Shown here in pieces: positions 1 through 12,599 of a stretch of DNA of 64,000 bases. The position numbers and the translations under genes were made by a program. The DNA is taken from positions 20,457,501 to 20,521,500 of the forward strand of contig NC_073355.2 in assembly GCF_027580225.2 (NCBI RefSeq), read 5' to 3'. A model generated the notes under the pieces. The model was not told where the DNA came from. It worked only from the letters and a program-made list of their open reading frames with translations, and made no database searches. Positions within the stretch are counted from its first letter, which is position 1, and each line of letters opens with the position of its first letter. This stretch comes from Misgurnus anguillicaudatus (lineage: Eukaryota > Chordata > Actinopteri > Cypriniformes > Cobitidae).

Positions 1-2572
1 GTGATACCCTAAGGGTACCATTTTGTACCTCTAGTTCATACCTTTATAACTTGTACACAATTGTACCTTATAAGGATCCATTGTGTACCTTCAAATGTAC
101 AGTTAAATGTTACACCCACAGTACCTTTTACTGACAGTGTAAACCTGAACCTAATTCTAAACCTGATGGTTAACCTTAAATAGCAGGTCTCAATGCTTTG
201 GATTTTTTGCAAATTTAAAAAAAATACCAGAATTAAGTGCTTTGAGTATAAGTCTAACAGTAAGCCTAATTCAGGTACAGAAAATTAATAGTAAAACAAA
301 ATGACACAAAATTAGCTATTTGTATGTATGTGTTTAAGTAAAATTATCATTTTTGTTTCATTCTGCCAATTACCACCAAGTTCCTAATAAAATAATGCTT
401 TTATTTGCATTTATTTACTGAACAAAGTAAAAAGAAGGAAACATGGTAAAATAACAAAAAAGATGCAGGGCCATATCATACACCAGGCGCAATGAAGCGT
501 AATGCGCAACGCAAGTCTTTCTGCTAGTTTAAGCTCGGCACAGTTATCATTTTCACGTTCAGCGTATCGTTGTTTAAATAGCAAATTTGCATAAATTTTT
601 TGCACCCATGGGCGTTCTAGTCTGAAAAAAACAAGGTGTGTTCAGGTGCATTGTTGGCATGTTGCTATTTTGAGGCAAATACAATACGCCATTGACCTTA
701 AACCTGGTCTAAAGTCTTAAAGGTCACATTCTTCCTGATGCCATTTTTCAAACTCTAGTGTAATGTTGCTGTTAGAGCATAAATAATACCTGATGAAAAT
801 GATAAAGCTCAAAGTTCAGTGCCAAGCGATATATTTTCTTTAACAAAATTTCCCTTTCAAAGCCTACAGCGAACGGCCGGTTTGGACTACAGTCCTCTAC
901 TTCCCGGATGAATTACGTCAATAAATGAGTTTTTGACTAAGCTCTGCCTATAGGAATACATTAGTCGCCAGCTAAGCTCAAACAGCACTGCTAAGCTAAG
1001 CTGCTATCGAATCACAACCGAGGGGAAACCTTCCGATCTCACTGATGAAGCCAATACGGAAGTGACTTAAACTGCAATTCATTGACTGGCCACTAGAGGC
1101 AGGCTCCAAAAGGCCTCCATGTTAAATTGCCCCACTTTATAGTAGAAAATAATATGTTTACAGCCTGGTACAAAAAGTCTTTTTGTCTATATAGCAAATT
1201 TCTGAAGGAGGGACTTCATAGAACAAGGAAGACATCAGCCCGTTTTAGGACAGTGAAAACAGCGCTATAAAGATAAGTAAATTGTGTAAAAAATACTGAA
1301 TTTTTTACATGTGAAACATGAACACACGTTATATTGCGCACTGTAAACACAATCAAAGCTTCAAAAACACAGGAAGAATAGGAATTCAATGGTGCAATGT
1401 TGTTTTTGTTATTTAAAGAGCGTGTTAGTAATATGCGCCTAAGGCGACAATCCGCGTTTGCTTATCAAAAACATTTTAAAATATGAAAAATTAAAGGATT
1501 AAAATGAAAATTATTTTATGAGATTACATTGATCATGTAGACCAGTGGTCTTCGCTATTTTTTTTCATGAGAACCACACTGATAGGTCAGAGTCAATAGG
1601 AGAGCCGCCTTTACCGCAAAGTATCAAAAGTTACATTCAGTCATAAATAGCATGTCTGCTTATCAATCTTTTGCAATGCAATAAATACAAGGGCGAATCA
1701 TTCTTTATCATTTACCAGTCAAATTTGTAACTAAGACAAGATGATTTCACTTAATGAGAAAAACATTAAAACGTTAAAAAAACATTAAAAAGCGTCGATT
1801 AAAGCTGAAGTGGTCTCTTAAGTTTTTTTCAGGAGCTGTAGATGAATCCTTGTTAAAGCTATAAAGCTATTAAGTAAAAGGTTAAATTAAACTTAATGAT
1901 GACAACATTTGACAACAGTTTATTAGGTCAGTATTTCTGTCACTTTAAGACTGAATGCGTGGAACTAATATAATGGCATGTCTTCTTTTGTGTTTAACAG
2001 AATGAAGAGACTCATACAGGTTTAAAACAACATAAGGGTGTGTAAATGATGAAAGAATCATCAGTTTTGGGTGAAGTATTCTTTCAACAGGAGATCTATT
2101 TAGTTGTACTGTTTGAGTAATTGTTTGACTAAGCGCAAAAAGACACAAAAGTGAACATATGTTTTAACATAAGTATTTGTGTTTTGTGTGCCAGCTATGA
2201 GTGGGTGTGTTGCACACCAGACATGCCACATTCTCAAATTCCAGGTGGCAGTTCAACGCAGTCAATCTAATCATCATACGGGCAAGAAGTTCAAATCAAG
2301 ATAAAAAGTGGCATTGATGAGTTTTGGTGTAAAACACTGCGAACGGAAAAAAATAGGACAGTCTTTAGATAATATCTCATCAAAAGCAAGAAAGAATTAA
2401 AAAATATCTATAGACACTCTTCCAGCCTATGATGAAGTCAATAAAAAATTAGAAGTTTGCTATAAATTATAAAATTGTGCTATAGTAATGTTTGAAAGCA
2501 CACACTCTAAGAAAGGATCTGTTATCCTGGCTGTTTAACACATTTTAACGTTGTTTAAAGGGATAACACAAG
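1..2572. other. AT-rich intergenic region with transposon remnants
   Basis: No gene is supported here; the open frames are short and unrelated to known families. Positions about 600-730 look like a diverged piece of the same element family that begins at 2573, sharing the order of motifs around 'ttgaccttaaacctggtctaaagtc'-like text. Positions about 850-1130 resemble a fish MITE fragment, and about 1550-1640 resembles a hAT-type end ('accagtggtc'). The first 130 bases repeat the motif GTACC several times. These identifications are from pattern recognition only. Confidence 0.5.
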
Positions 2573-3672
2573 GGGCCCTATCTTGCGCTCCCTGGGCGGT
2601 TCAGTGCAAAAAAGGAGGCGTGTTCCAGCGCAAACCATCCCTGATGTTATTTTGCAGTTTCAAAAAACAATTGCGCCACTGACCAAAAAAAACTAGTCTA
2701 AAGTCAGTGGCGCGTTGTTCATTAAGCTATTTAAAGGGCGCATGCTTGACCATAATATATAGCGTGCACAACGCGCACACACTTTGCTTATCTAATCTAC
2801 ACAGATGCAACAGTTATTTTTGCAAATCATAAATTGTTACAATAAAAAATATTAACACATGAGATAAGGGAAATTATTGTGGTGAGCATTGTGGTGATAG
2901 TTTTTATTTATTGTGTGGCTGCGTTAAAAAATTCTCATGCAATTAACGATTAAAATATTTTCATTGTTGTGTGGCTGAATTACATTTATTTTATCTAAAT
3001 AATAATTAAAATGTTTTCATAAGAAACCTTAATGTATATGAGCTTGATTTGTAAGTGTACTTTGGGGTTGGACCTTGCTTGCGTTTCTTGGGTCCGATTT
3101 CAAAGCCCCCAAACCCTTTCAGCGGTGAGGGTGGACGCAGCGATGTCCTCTGCTGGCGTCAGGTCATGTGTAGAGGCAGATCCACCTCCCGTTACACGGC
3201 GTGCCCGATTTATGCTGGCAAGCTTGGGAATCCCCCGTCTCCTGACATCATTGTAGCACTTGGCACAACGATGGGCATGCCAGCTGATGAGACAATTGTG
3301 ACTATTTCCTCTCACGCCTGTTTAACCTGCGCTGATTTGGGCGGGTTTCTCCAATCCCCATACAAAACAACTTCTCTGTCTTTGACTGCTCTTACAAGAA
3401 CGTGGGTCTCCTCGGCTGTGAAATCCGTCATAATAATAGCAACCCACCATGGAACTTGCGCCCTTGCGTTTAAAGGGAATGTTGGATAGCGTTCTGATTG
3501 GTTTATTTGACTTTACGCCCAAACCACACCTCTGAATAATGAACCTACTTCAGACCAACCCCTTATTGATTTGTGCCTGGCGCAAGAGTTATTTCTCCCG
3601 CCGGGATACGCCCACAAAGTCACTTGCGCTTTGCGCTTCGCACTTGCGTTTCAGATCGTTAAAATAGGGCCC
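2573..3672 (-). mobile_element. DNA transposon with GGGCCCTAT terminal inverted repeats
   Basis: The left end reads GGGCCCTATCTTGCGC and the right end is the inverted complement beginning GGGCCCTATTTTAACG, so the ends form imperfect terminal inverted repeats around about 1.1 kb. The interior carries a broken Myb/SANT-like gene on the minus strand, which suggests a PIF/Harbinger-related source, although no clear 3-bp target duplication is visible. It has no transposase and is non-autonomous or decayed. Confidence 0.6.
3100..3431 (-). pseudogene. Broken Myb/SANT-like DNA-binding protein of a Harbinger-type transposon
   Basis: Reading the minus strand from an ATG at 3431, the protein begins MTDFTAEETHVLVRAVKD and continues through a Trp-containing segment (GDWRNPP). 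A TGA stop then appears, followed by a frame change to VRRRGIPKLASINRARRVTGGG and a Thr/Pro/Glu-rich stretch (THDLTPAEDIAASTLTAE). The order (N-terminal Glu-rich helix, RRR-K-A basic helix, R-x-TGGG, then the PAEDxAA motif) is typical of the Myb/SANT-like accessory protein of PIF/Harbinger elements and related domesticated regulators. The stop and frameshift are seen directly; the family assignment is from motif memory. The gene lies inside the TIR element and is not a host gene. Confidence 0.6.
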
Positions 3673-4371
3673 ATTATGTGTTAAAACATCACAAAGTGTA
3701 TTGTTCCAATAATAACACAGAGATGTGTCAAGTTAAGTATGATGGCCCATGGCCCTTGACTTCCATTCTGAAGCAGTCAAGAGATGCTTCAAAACGAGTA
3801 AAAAAGTCAAGACACATTGTCAAAATTTCAGTGTCCATCACTGTAGTTCATCCAAAACAAACCAGAAATGAGATGCAAAGTGTTAAATACCGGAATTATG
3901 CTTTAAATAGTTTTTTCGTGTACTTGTACTTTTATGAGTACATTTTTAAGTCTTCAATTTTCCTTGTACTTAAGAACAAATTAAGTTAAGTAATGTACTT
4001 CGCTACTTTAAAAATCACCTTCGTTATTAAGTACCTGTAGAATTTGAATTAAATTAATATTCTTTGACAGCATTTGGGTATCCAGTAGAAATAACTGATT
4101 GTGGGCGGGCCAATAAAAACCCTTGTATTTGGACCGGGAAAAAAGCCCGGTTTCTGGAGAGCTACAGTATTCAATTGATCCTCACGCGTCTTTCACTGTG
4201 ACGTTGTATTTTAGTGTTTCAGTGTGTTTTAACACATTCGTTTTAAGAGTGGTATTAACATGATTCAAGTTTAAATTTGTTTTTGTTAATAACTAACTAG
4301 TAAACAGGTATGAAATATTTAGGTTTGATAAATGTATAATACAAATAGTTTAATAGCTCCAGTGCAATAGT
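3673..4371. other. Intergenic, no feature recognised
   Basis: AT-rich sequence with no coding signature. A 103-codon open frame on the plus strand (3678-3989) is rich in Lys, Tyr and Phe as expected by chance in AT-rich DNA and has no recognisable motif. Confidence 0.5.
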
Positions 4372-4606
4372 TTAAGGGGCAGTTTCCCAGACATGGATTA
4401 GACTAATCCTAGACTAAAATAAATGTAAGATGTGTCCAAACTGAAAACACCTTGCACTGACATATCTTAAAATACATCAGTGCACCTTGTTTAGCCCCAA
4501 AATACACACAAGTAATGTTTTAAGTAAGGCATGTTTATTAAAACTAGTTTTATTTCCTAATTAGTTCTGTTTTAAGATAATCCCTGTCCAGGAAACTGCC
4601 CCTTAA
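4372..4606. mobile_element. MITE with TTAA target duplication
   Basis: The element is bounded by TTAA at 4372-4375 and 4603-4606. Its terminal inverted repeats are GGGGCAGTTTCCCAGACA at the left and TGTCCAGGAAACTGCCCC at the right, an 18-bp near-perfect match. The interior of about 190 bp has no coding capacity. TTAA duplications are characteristic of piggyBac and Kolobok elements, so it is a non-autonomous derivative of one of these; which one cannot be decided here. Confidence 0.8.
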
Positions 4607-4917
4607 AGTTCCAACAAATTGTGGTAAACATATGCTTAAAATCTCAATAAAATATAGATATATAATTTCTCCCCTGTAAGGAATTAAAAAATCGCTGATC
4701 TGAAATGTCATGAACCTGGCCTTTCAGTCAATACTAACAATTCTTTATTCATCCACTAGAGGGGGATGTGTAAATCTGAATAGTCCCCTTTAATTTACCC
4801 AAAATGTAAAGCGACTTATCATTTATTCACTTTCATGTTGTTCCAAATCCACATCAATGTCTTTTTTTCTTTAGAACACAATTGTAATATAGCGACATGT
4901 TGTTATAAATAGCACAA
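4607..4917. other. Intergenic, no feature recognised
   Basis: AT-rich sequence of about 310 bases with no open frame of note and no repeat that I can match elsewhere in the window. Confidence 0.45.
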
Positions 4918-5355
4918 CCTCACGAAATTTCGTTATACAGTCACGTAATTTTTTTTCGTGATTGTATAACGAATTCATGTTTTAGTGTGATTATCACGTA
5001 TTGGTTACTCAACTGTTTTGTGCTATTTTCTTACCATTGTTGGTTCGGTTTAGGTTTAGATTTACATAAAATGACATCCCTACACAAACCCAACGCTAAC
5101 CCTAACGCCAGGCGACATATAAAAACAAAACAAAACAAAAAAAATAGTAGACCAATGTATAAAGTGAAATTCTAATGCAAGCACCAAATGTAACCCTAAA
5201 ACAAAGCCTAAAAATAGGAACAAGCAGTCGAGTAACCGTAATCAGACAAAAACAGGAATTTGTTATACGATCACGAAAAAACGCGTAAATTTGTTAAACT
5301 ATTACGAAAAAAGAGTAAAAAAATAACGTGACTATATCACGAAACCTCATGAGAC
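4918..5355. repeat. Fold-back repeat family 'CACG', copy 1
   Basis: The left end (CTCACGAAATTTCGTTATAC) and the right end (inverted complement of ATATCACGAAACCTCATGAG) form an inverted pair. Inside is the phrase 'ttggttactcaactg', followed by a block around 'tttaggtttagatttacata'. The same blocks recur at 10712-11133 and 13016-13297. No coding capacity; a non-autonomous DNA transposon is the likely identity. Confidence 0.65.
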
Positions 5356-5358
5356 ATA

Positions 5359-5741
5359 GGCTGTTTCTCAATTCCAAGAACGCAAAGAACGGACTTGCAT
5401 CCTCGTGGAGATTGAACTTGCCAGGCGACCTCGGAAGAACGAACTCAGAAGGTCGCGAGAACACTGAACGCACTTATGAGAATTGAGATTTGTGCGGTCT
5501 TCCTGTTGGTCACCTGACCTCCGCCATTGTTTTGCCGCAATGACTTCTGGGGCGTGAAGCGATTTCAGCGCGCAAGTCAACACTTGATGCATCCTTGATA
5601 TCAAGAACACATCCGGGTATTTTCATGCATCCTCTGTACTTGCGTTCTTGAGAATTGGAATGAACTTCGACTGTTAATGATGACATAGAGCAAGGACACG
5701 AGAACGCAAGATCGCTGAAGAACGCATATTGAGAAACAGCC
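5359..5741. mobile_element. MITE with GGCTGTTTCTCAA ends
   Basis: The left end GGCTGTTTCTCAATTCC and the right end ATTGAGAAACAGCC are inverted complements, 383 bp apart. Both are flanked by ATA, a possible 3-bp target duplication. Two half-copies lie at about 50425-50506 (right half) and 51489-51585 (left half). The overlapping open frames on the minus strand have no protein motif and are not reported as genes. Confidence 0.65.
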
Positions 5742-5835
5742 ATAGGCTCCAATAGGGGTCTGCCCTGAAAGGGTCCACAACCCCTGTTGTAAAGTGCCAT
5801 GTTTATGATGCATGTAGCAGCAAGTAATGTTACAG

Positions 5836-6165
5836 TTAAAGGGATAGTTCACCCAATAATGACATTTCTGTCATCATTCCCTCACATCATGTTGTCACAA
5901 ACCTGTTTAAGTTTTGATTCTGATGAACGCGAAGGAAGATATTTTGAGGAATGTGTGTAATCAAACCGTTTGTTAGTCCCATTCACTTCCACATTAGGAA
6001 AAAGAATACTATGAAAGTGAATGGGGCTAACAAACTGTTTGATTACACACATTCCTCAAAATATCTTTCTTCGTGTTAATCAGAACCAAAAATGTATCTA
6101 GTTTGTATCAACATGAGAGTGATTAAATGATGACAGAATTTTCATTTTTGAGGTCCCTAAGCTGA
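5836..6165. mobile_element. Long-palindrome MITE
   Basis: The sequence reads into itself: 'aatgtgtgtaatcaaac' around 5950 is answered by its inverted complement around 6040, and 'gggatagttcacccaa' at the left is answered by a degraded complement near 6150. The whole element can fold into one hairpin with a short loop near 6000. This is a very common cyprinid-type repeat with no coding content. Confidence 0.7.
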
Positions 6166-7390
6166 CCTTATTCAGTATTCGGTATGATGTAACAAAATAC
6201 TTTGGTTCACCTTCATGTTCTTAAAATAAACATCTGTAATTTTTTTCTATAATCTAAAAAACAAATAAACCTTTGTGCAATTGTACAGGTTGGTGTGTTA
6301 TACAGATTCATCTTCATGACTAAAGGTGAGCCTGCAGCTCCTTATCTTCACAGGTAGAGGGCTTCCTTAGACTGGGTTATCATTTATTAACCCTTTGTGG
6401 GTCTGCATAACCACTTCGTAAAGTACATAACATATTCAACTTTTTTGGGCCATTTTTACAACTATGAAGCATGTACCAACCTATATGACTACTAGATAAT
6501 ACAGTGATTGTCAGATAAATGACATACCAAAATGGTACCAACAGAAAAAATCAGATCAATATCACTGGTGAGAAAAGGAATGCTGGTCTGGAGAGCAAAA
6601 TTTAAGTAGATTTAAGTTGAATCAGATTTGTCTACATTGAACACTCCTAGCCGGTTTATTTAACAGAAAGAATCTATAAAATGTTTTATAAAAAAGTTTC
6701 ATTAACATGTAATCTTTTTTAAATTATGTAAAAAAAAATCTTAACACAAAACACAATACATTTTACAAAGTATTTCTGATGTAATTTTTTTCCTAAGTTT
6801 GACTACCCAGAGTTTATGATGAATGAATATATTTTATAACATGTCATAAAACTGGAGCCCCCTGTCACCACTTGGTGGCCCCCTAAGCTAGGGGACCATG
6901 GCCTCCAATTTGAGAACCACTCTGTTAATGGTTTTTTTTTTTTTATTAATTATTGTAGGTCTGTAAAAAATTAAATTTAGGGATAATAAGAAAAACAACA
7001 CTTTTTTGTTGTCATTGCCCCATTGAACCAGGAAAAGCGGAAAAAAAATATATATACAGTTTTCTTTGACCTAAAAGGGTTTAATACTACAGGTTTGTTT
7101 TATACATATAACACTAAACCTATGTATGTGATTTTTTAACTTGAAATATTTACTTGTGATTACACTGAGCAAAATGAAGTCATGCAATTTTATCTACAGA
7201 TCCTAAATTCTTGTCTGCCAATTCCACACAGTTGTGATCCATGCTCACTGTCTCCACTCGTTTTTTGAAACTAAAACATTTTTATTTTCCACAAGGTATT
7301 TATTCCAGGGGTCAATTTAGTCACTAGCCATACTGATAAACAAGCACAGACCGGAAGTTATCTTCAGGCCATGGACGTAACCACGGCAAC
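6166..7390. other. Intergenic AT-rich region
   Basis: No coding region is supported. A stretch near 6850-6930 ('cccctgtcaccacttggtggccccctaagc') resembles a decayed hAT-type end. The rest is low-complexity AT-rich sequence. Confidence 0.45.
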
Positions 7391-7394
7391 ACGT

Positions 7395-7870
7395 TGTCAG
7401 GACTCTGCCACGAGAGACTGTTTTATATTTATGTTTTATAGTGGTGGCAGGGTTCTGACAGTCTCTTGTTTCGTGTGGAGGCTCATGTCTTGTTTATTGT
7501 GGCATGTGCCTCTGGTGTCTCGTCTCTAGTCCCCGCCCCTTGTTCTCCCTGTTAATTATTCATTATCAGTTCATCCCTCTCACCTGTGTTGCCCTCGTTA
7601 TCTTGTTTAGTTTCCCCTATTTAATCTCCTCTTGTCTCTTGTCTAGTGCTGGATCATTGTGCTGTATCGTGTCATGTTATGCAGTCTTTCGTGTTCTTTC
7701 AGTTTAATGATTTCATCGGAGTGTTTATGTCTAGTCAGTGTTAGTAGTTCATGTTTAATGTTGTGTTGCCCCCTCGCGGGCTTTTGCTTTCATGTTTATT
7801 TATAATAAATGTTCTGTGTTCACTTTCCGATATCGCCTGCGCATGGGTTCTCTTGTTCCTTGTCTCCAGA
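7395..7870 (+). mobile_element. LTR-like fragment, diverged copy 1
   Basis: The order of motifs (TGTCAGGACTCTGCC, then 'cccctatttaatctcc', an AATAAA-type signal near 7804, then a block around 'gcatgggttctcttgttcc') parallels the better-defined segment at 62623-63002. Together they suggest a solo or decayed retrotransposon LTR read on the plus strand. Target duplications are not visible, and the 67- and 79-codon open frames inside are not protein-like. Confidence 0.4.
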
Positions 7871-10375
7871 TCCTCACACACGTGTCCATCTAATGAAACC
7901 GTCATATTCTGTATATTCATAAACATTCTTTATTCTACATATATTCCTGATCTATATACATTATACATAACCTTTTATATCAACATATAATTATAACCTA
8001 TATATCTATATTTATAATCCCCATCCCCATAACTGCAAGCAATATATCTCTGAAATATATCACTGTAGACCTATACATTATTCGTTATCTGCATATTCAT
8101 ATATTCTGTATATGCACTCTGTTCAGTCAAACATACATCCTATATATTCTGTATATTCACAAAGCAATTATAAATGTATTTATTTATTTTTGTATAGCCT
8201 ATCTGTACATAATTATATCTATTCCACTACTAATACTACTATTTAGCACTTCTGGGTAGATGCTAACTGCATTTCGCCATGTTTTCATTTGCAATGACAA
8301 AAAAAGTTTATTCTAATGTAATCTAATAAAAAACTGGACCAGATCTTTTGGTCAGACATCTGCCTCCACCAATTCTATAAAGAATTATAGCCAAGATTTA
8401 CTTGAATTCTGAAATTAAATCAGCATAAAACAGTCAACAATACAACAATACATCTTATAGTGGTATCATTAAAAAGACAAATCTTTAATGTTTGGACTGA
8501 TGATATAAAACAGTGACAGAACCAGAAATTCCAGTGCTTCTCGACATTCCTTTAATGAAAACACAAGACTTTAGACAGGAGGACGTGTTCAGCTTCTCGT
8601 CTTTGCAGATGAAAGATAAGCTTCTTGGAAGATAATCATGTGTGTTACAAAACCACAAGATTCTTTAACTGCTATAAAACCTTCATGAGACCTGAAAAGT
8701 TTCACATTGCATCAAATTCAACATCATGTCAGCTTGATCTTTTACGTAACGCAAAAGGAATTCAGAACATTTTGCACTCTAAGTTTTATCTTGTCTGAAA
8801 AGATACACTAATTCATTGTTACAGGCATATAGTGTTATGAACAATGTCACACCACTGACACTACAACTGACGAAGTAACTTATGATTTTTAGGATGTAAT
8901 TATTTATCATACATTTCTTTTTTGTTGCATGTGACACTAGTGTGTGACTCAAGATCACTGTTACAGTATAAATATATATTAAGTGAATGACCTTTATCTC
9001 AGATAAAAGTATAAATGCTATCACAGTGACAGTACAGTTACGGTACCATTTAAAATGGACTTAATATGTAGCTACAATTTAGATAGAGAGATGCACCTCC
9101 CAGCCAATAACCGAGCAAGTGAAATGACGGGTAATATAAACCCAACAGTCTGGCTATGAGTAACCCACTTCTACCCTAAATAACCTTGAATTTGGTTACA
9201 TGCCATTTTTGGCAAAAACAAACAAACAAACAAACAAAAAACTATAGAGATGTACAATATTCCATTCTGTGTTCAATGTGTTTGCTTTCATTTTCATTTT
9301 CTTTATGTTTTAAGCATATACACATTGTCTATTCTTAGGTTATGGTTACATGTCTATTCACTGACAGACCAAATTTTGCATCGTTTTAGCTAGAATTGCT
9401 CAATGGACTGTGACACTTATTTCTTCTCCATTTGCTTATAAAGGACCATTTGCATTTTAAGCCTACGGGGCTGCTGACATGATCAAAGACTACTGGCAGA
9501 GTAGTTTGTCCAGTATAGTGGGGGTTAAAAGTGGGCTTCAGTTTGATTGTATCAATTTGGGTTTCATCAAATGGTCAAGGGAAGCGATATAAACCCTATG
9601 CACCTGTCTCTTCTTTTGCCTCTTCCTTTTTTTGGGTTGCTAATCAGATTTTTTCTGGTGCCTCTCTTTCTTTTAAACATTCTTTCTTTCTCTTTTATTC
9701 TTTATGTCTCTTTTCTTTATGTCTAAGGTAATATTTCATACACACTATTACGCACTCTTATGTGTACGTTTTAAAAGGGTACTGCCACATTGACAGCTGA
9801 CCTTTTTCCCATTGTGATTGACGCATTTAATGTGAGCTAACATTGCAATACACTATTTAGTTTACCAGGTTTGCTAAAGTACATCTGAGTGTGTTTTATA
9901 AATGAAACTACATGCTGATCTGCTAGCATAATTTTTATAATCATTAAATGGTTACTGTCTGTGATTAATGTACAGTATTTATGTATATATAAGTATAGAT
10001 ATATAATTAAGTATATATATATAATTCAGATTTTTTTCTGATTGTTCTGAGTATGTCTGAGTCTGTGTGTGTCTGCATTGTGTATTTTGGCCAGGGTCAG
10101 TGACTGAATATAGTGACTATTTCCTGCTGCTGCCAGAAAAACCGGTTTGATTTTACTGAAACTCATGTGAGGAAAACCATACAAATGCCAGATCACTGTA
10201 ACTGGAAACTTTGTTTTTGTCTTAAGGTGTCTCTGTTGTGTAGAAATTACCTATAATTTTATAGGTAGATAATTTTTATGATGGGTTAACTGGCACAGAT
10301 ATACATTGCCATGTGTAACAACCAATCTTTATATTAAAGAAGTCATATTATTATTTTTTTAAAGATGTAAAATAA
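7871..10375. other. Intergenic AT-rich region
   Basis: I see no gene. Positions 7970-8220 are rich in TATA/ATATTC short motifs, 9216-9240 holds a short AAAC microsatellite, and 9960-10025 is a TATATA-rich block. The open frames are Ile/Phe/Leu-rich by-products of base composition. Confidence 0.5.
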
Positions 10376-11460
10376 GGGCCAATCCCATTTCTCTGTCTTA
10401 CCCCTTCCCCTTCCCCTACCACTTCGTCTTACCCCTAGCCCTTGTCCCTCAAAGCCAAGTGTTAAGCGCTAGGGGTGAAAACATACCCCTATAAAATGAG
10501 ACACCGCTTGGTTACGGTTACGTCATCATACATCGTTGTTTGCTGGCTGCCAGTTAAAACTGTAGACAAGCATGCAGTCCATTCATGGCTAGTTAGAGAA
10601 ATACGGGAATGTTGTGCAAATCAGCAAATACAGGAATGTTGTGCAAATCAGCAACGTAACGTTAGCGTAGCAAACTAGCGAAATTTTAAAACATTTAAAT
10701 TAAGAACATAATTTTCCGTGGCATTCTCACGGATTGGTTACTCAACTGCTTTTTCCTATTTTCAAACCATTGTCGCTTCGGTTTAGGGTTAGATTTGGTC
10801 CTTGCATTACTTTGTCACTGTAAGTATTGGTTTATACAATTTTTTCTGATGTATTCTTTTATATTTTCTAAACTTTAATCAATTGTCACCTGGCATTGGG
10901 GTTAGAGTTGGGTTTGGGTAGGGATGTCATTTTATGTAAATCTAACCCTAAACCGAAGCGAATATGGTAAGAAAATAGGACAAAACAGTTGAGTAACCAA
11001 TCCGTGAGAATGCCACGGAAAAGAAAGTCCGTGGCAGGGCCACGGAAATATGCGGAGATCCGTGAGAATGTCACGGAAAAATGAGCAAAAAATTCTGTGA
11101 CTATGCCACGGAAATTCGTGAGATCAGGTTGTTCAAATACATATGAACAGGACTGTGTAGAGCACAAAACAAGACGTTAGTAATTTTTAAATTAATTATT
11201 AAGCCGAAAATACTTACATTTATGGGACTCTCTGGACGCTCTGGACGCCATTTATGCCGGTTGCGCAGTGTATTCTGGGTACCCCTTGGTTTCAAGTAAG
11301 CTCGCGGAAATTCTTGGTTTTAAGGGGTATCTACCACTTGCCCTTAGCCCTACCCCTTGATCAAAACGAGAATTGGGATAGCCCTTACTCTCACGTGAAC
11401 GTGCAAAACTAAGGGGTAGGGGTAAGGGGAAGGGGTAAGACAGAGAAATGGGATTGGCCC
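10376..11460. mobile_element. 1,085-bp DNA element with about 42-bp terminal inverted repeats
   Basis: The left terminus starts GGGCCAATCCCATTTCTCTG and runs into CTTACCCCTTCCCCTTCCCC. The right terminus is the exact inverted complement over about 42 bp, ending at 11460. The interior is non-coding and contains a complete second repeat (10712-11133). Flanks carry TAA/TAAG-like sequence on both sides, but the exact target duplication is ambiguous. A non-autonomous DNA transposon is certain from the termini; the superfamily is not. Confidence 0.8.
10712..11133. repeat. Fold-back repeat family 'CACG', copy 2, nested
   Basis: This copy has its own inverted structure: a block around 'cacggattggttactcaactg' and 'cggtttaggg' near the left is answered by inverted complements near 10945-11010. 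It sits inside the TIR element 10376-11460, so it inserted after that element, or was captured by it. Confidence 0.65.
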
Positions 11461-11960
11461 TAAGTCTTTGGTGTTCCCAGAGTGAGTATGTGAAGTTTTA
11501 TCTCAAATTACTCCACAGATAATTTATTACAGCATGTCAAAAGTGCCACTTTGTATGCCTGAGCAAAATAATGCGGTTTTTGGATGTGTCATTTAAAATG
11601 CAAATGAGCTGATGAAATGCAAACACTGATCGCAAGGATGGTGGTTTGTTGAAATTGAAACTCAATTGACTGTCAACATTTTTTTCTCTCTCTCTTTCTC
11701 TCTGCACTAAATGGCAGTGCCGTGGTTGGATGGTGCAGATTAAGGGGAGGTATTATTGTAGTTGGCCTTGCTACCTACCTCACAAAATAGGCGAAATCTG
11801 AACGACCTAATTTTTCACATGCTTGCAGAGAATGGTTTACCAAAACTAAGTTACTTGGTTGTTCTTTTCCACATTTTCTAGGTAAATAGAAGCACTGGGG
11901 ACCCAATTATAGCACTTAAACATGGAAAAACAAGATTTTCATGTTATGACCCCTTTAAGA
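11461..11960 (+). repeat. 500-bp dispersed repeat family 'P', single copy
   Basis: From 'tctttggtgttcccag' to 'atgttatgacccctttaa' this segment is the same repeat that occurs twice, in opposite orientations, at 52541-53570. Shared landmarks are 'aaatgcaaatgagctgatga', 'gatggtggtttgttgaaatt', 'atggtttaccaaaactaag' and 'gacccaattatagcactta'. It has no open frame. The superfamily is not recognised. Confidence 0.7.
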
Positions 11961-12454
11961 GCTCTGACCTACAGAAATCAAAACTCTAAATTCTGTGTCA
12001 ATCTTCTTTGTTTTTGTTGTTTGATTGTCATTGATTACAGCCAGTAGACAGTAGCCTGTCTCTTTAAGACCTAAAAGAATATACTGTTATATGCTGTTCA
12101 CATTCACTGAAGATATGTATAAACACACTCAAAGATGAGTATTTTAGCATACACGTGTGTGTTTCTGACGTTTATGTGTAATTAGTCATAAAAATTAACT
12201 TAGTGAGAGTGCAAAACTTTCAGTCTTCTGAGTTGACTGCCCAAACTCATGAATCCCGACAAAATATCAGCGCTGATAATCAGGCAGGCAGATAATAGGT
12301 TGAGCCTTAATTTAAATACAATATAAGTTGAAGATGTGTGTAAAAGCAATCCAAAGATGAAATCATGAAGTAATTGAATTACATCACTCATGACACTGCC
12401 ATACCTTAGTGTTATTTATTGTATTTGTTCAAATTAATTTTGTCCCTTCTTTGA

Positions 12455-12508
12455 ATCTACATTTACGTATTTGGCGGAAGCTTTTATCCAAAGCGACTTA
12501 CAGTATAT
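12455..12508. repeat. Conserved fish repeat core (CCAAAGCGACTTACA), copy 1
   Basis: The string 'atccaaagcgacttacagt' with its upstream 'tttggcggaagctttt' is a widely dispersed fish repeat core. A second copy is at 14322-14368. Which SINE/LINE family it belongs to is not decided. Confidence 0.5.
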
Positions 12509-12599
12509 TATAGATTTAATAAATATAAAGATAAATCTTTATAGATTTGGTACTTCCATATTGGAAGTACCCTGCAGGAATGTTACTGTAACCTTTAGT

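Noticed and set aside
5510..5852. Overlapping minus-strand frames of 83-96 codons
   Set aside because: They span the inverted-repeat MITE at 5359-5741 and have no protein motif.
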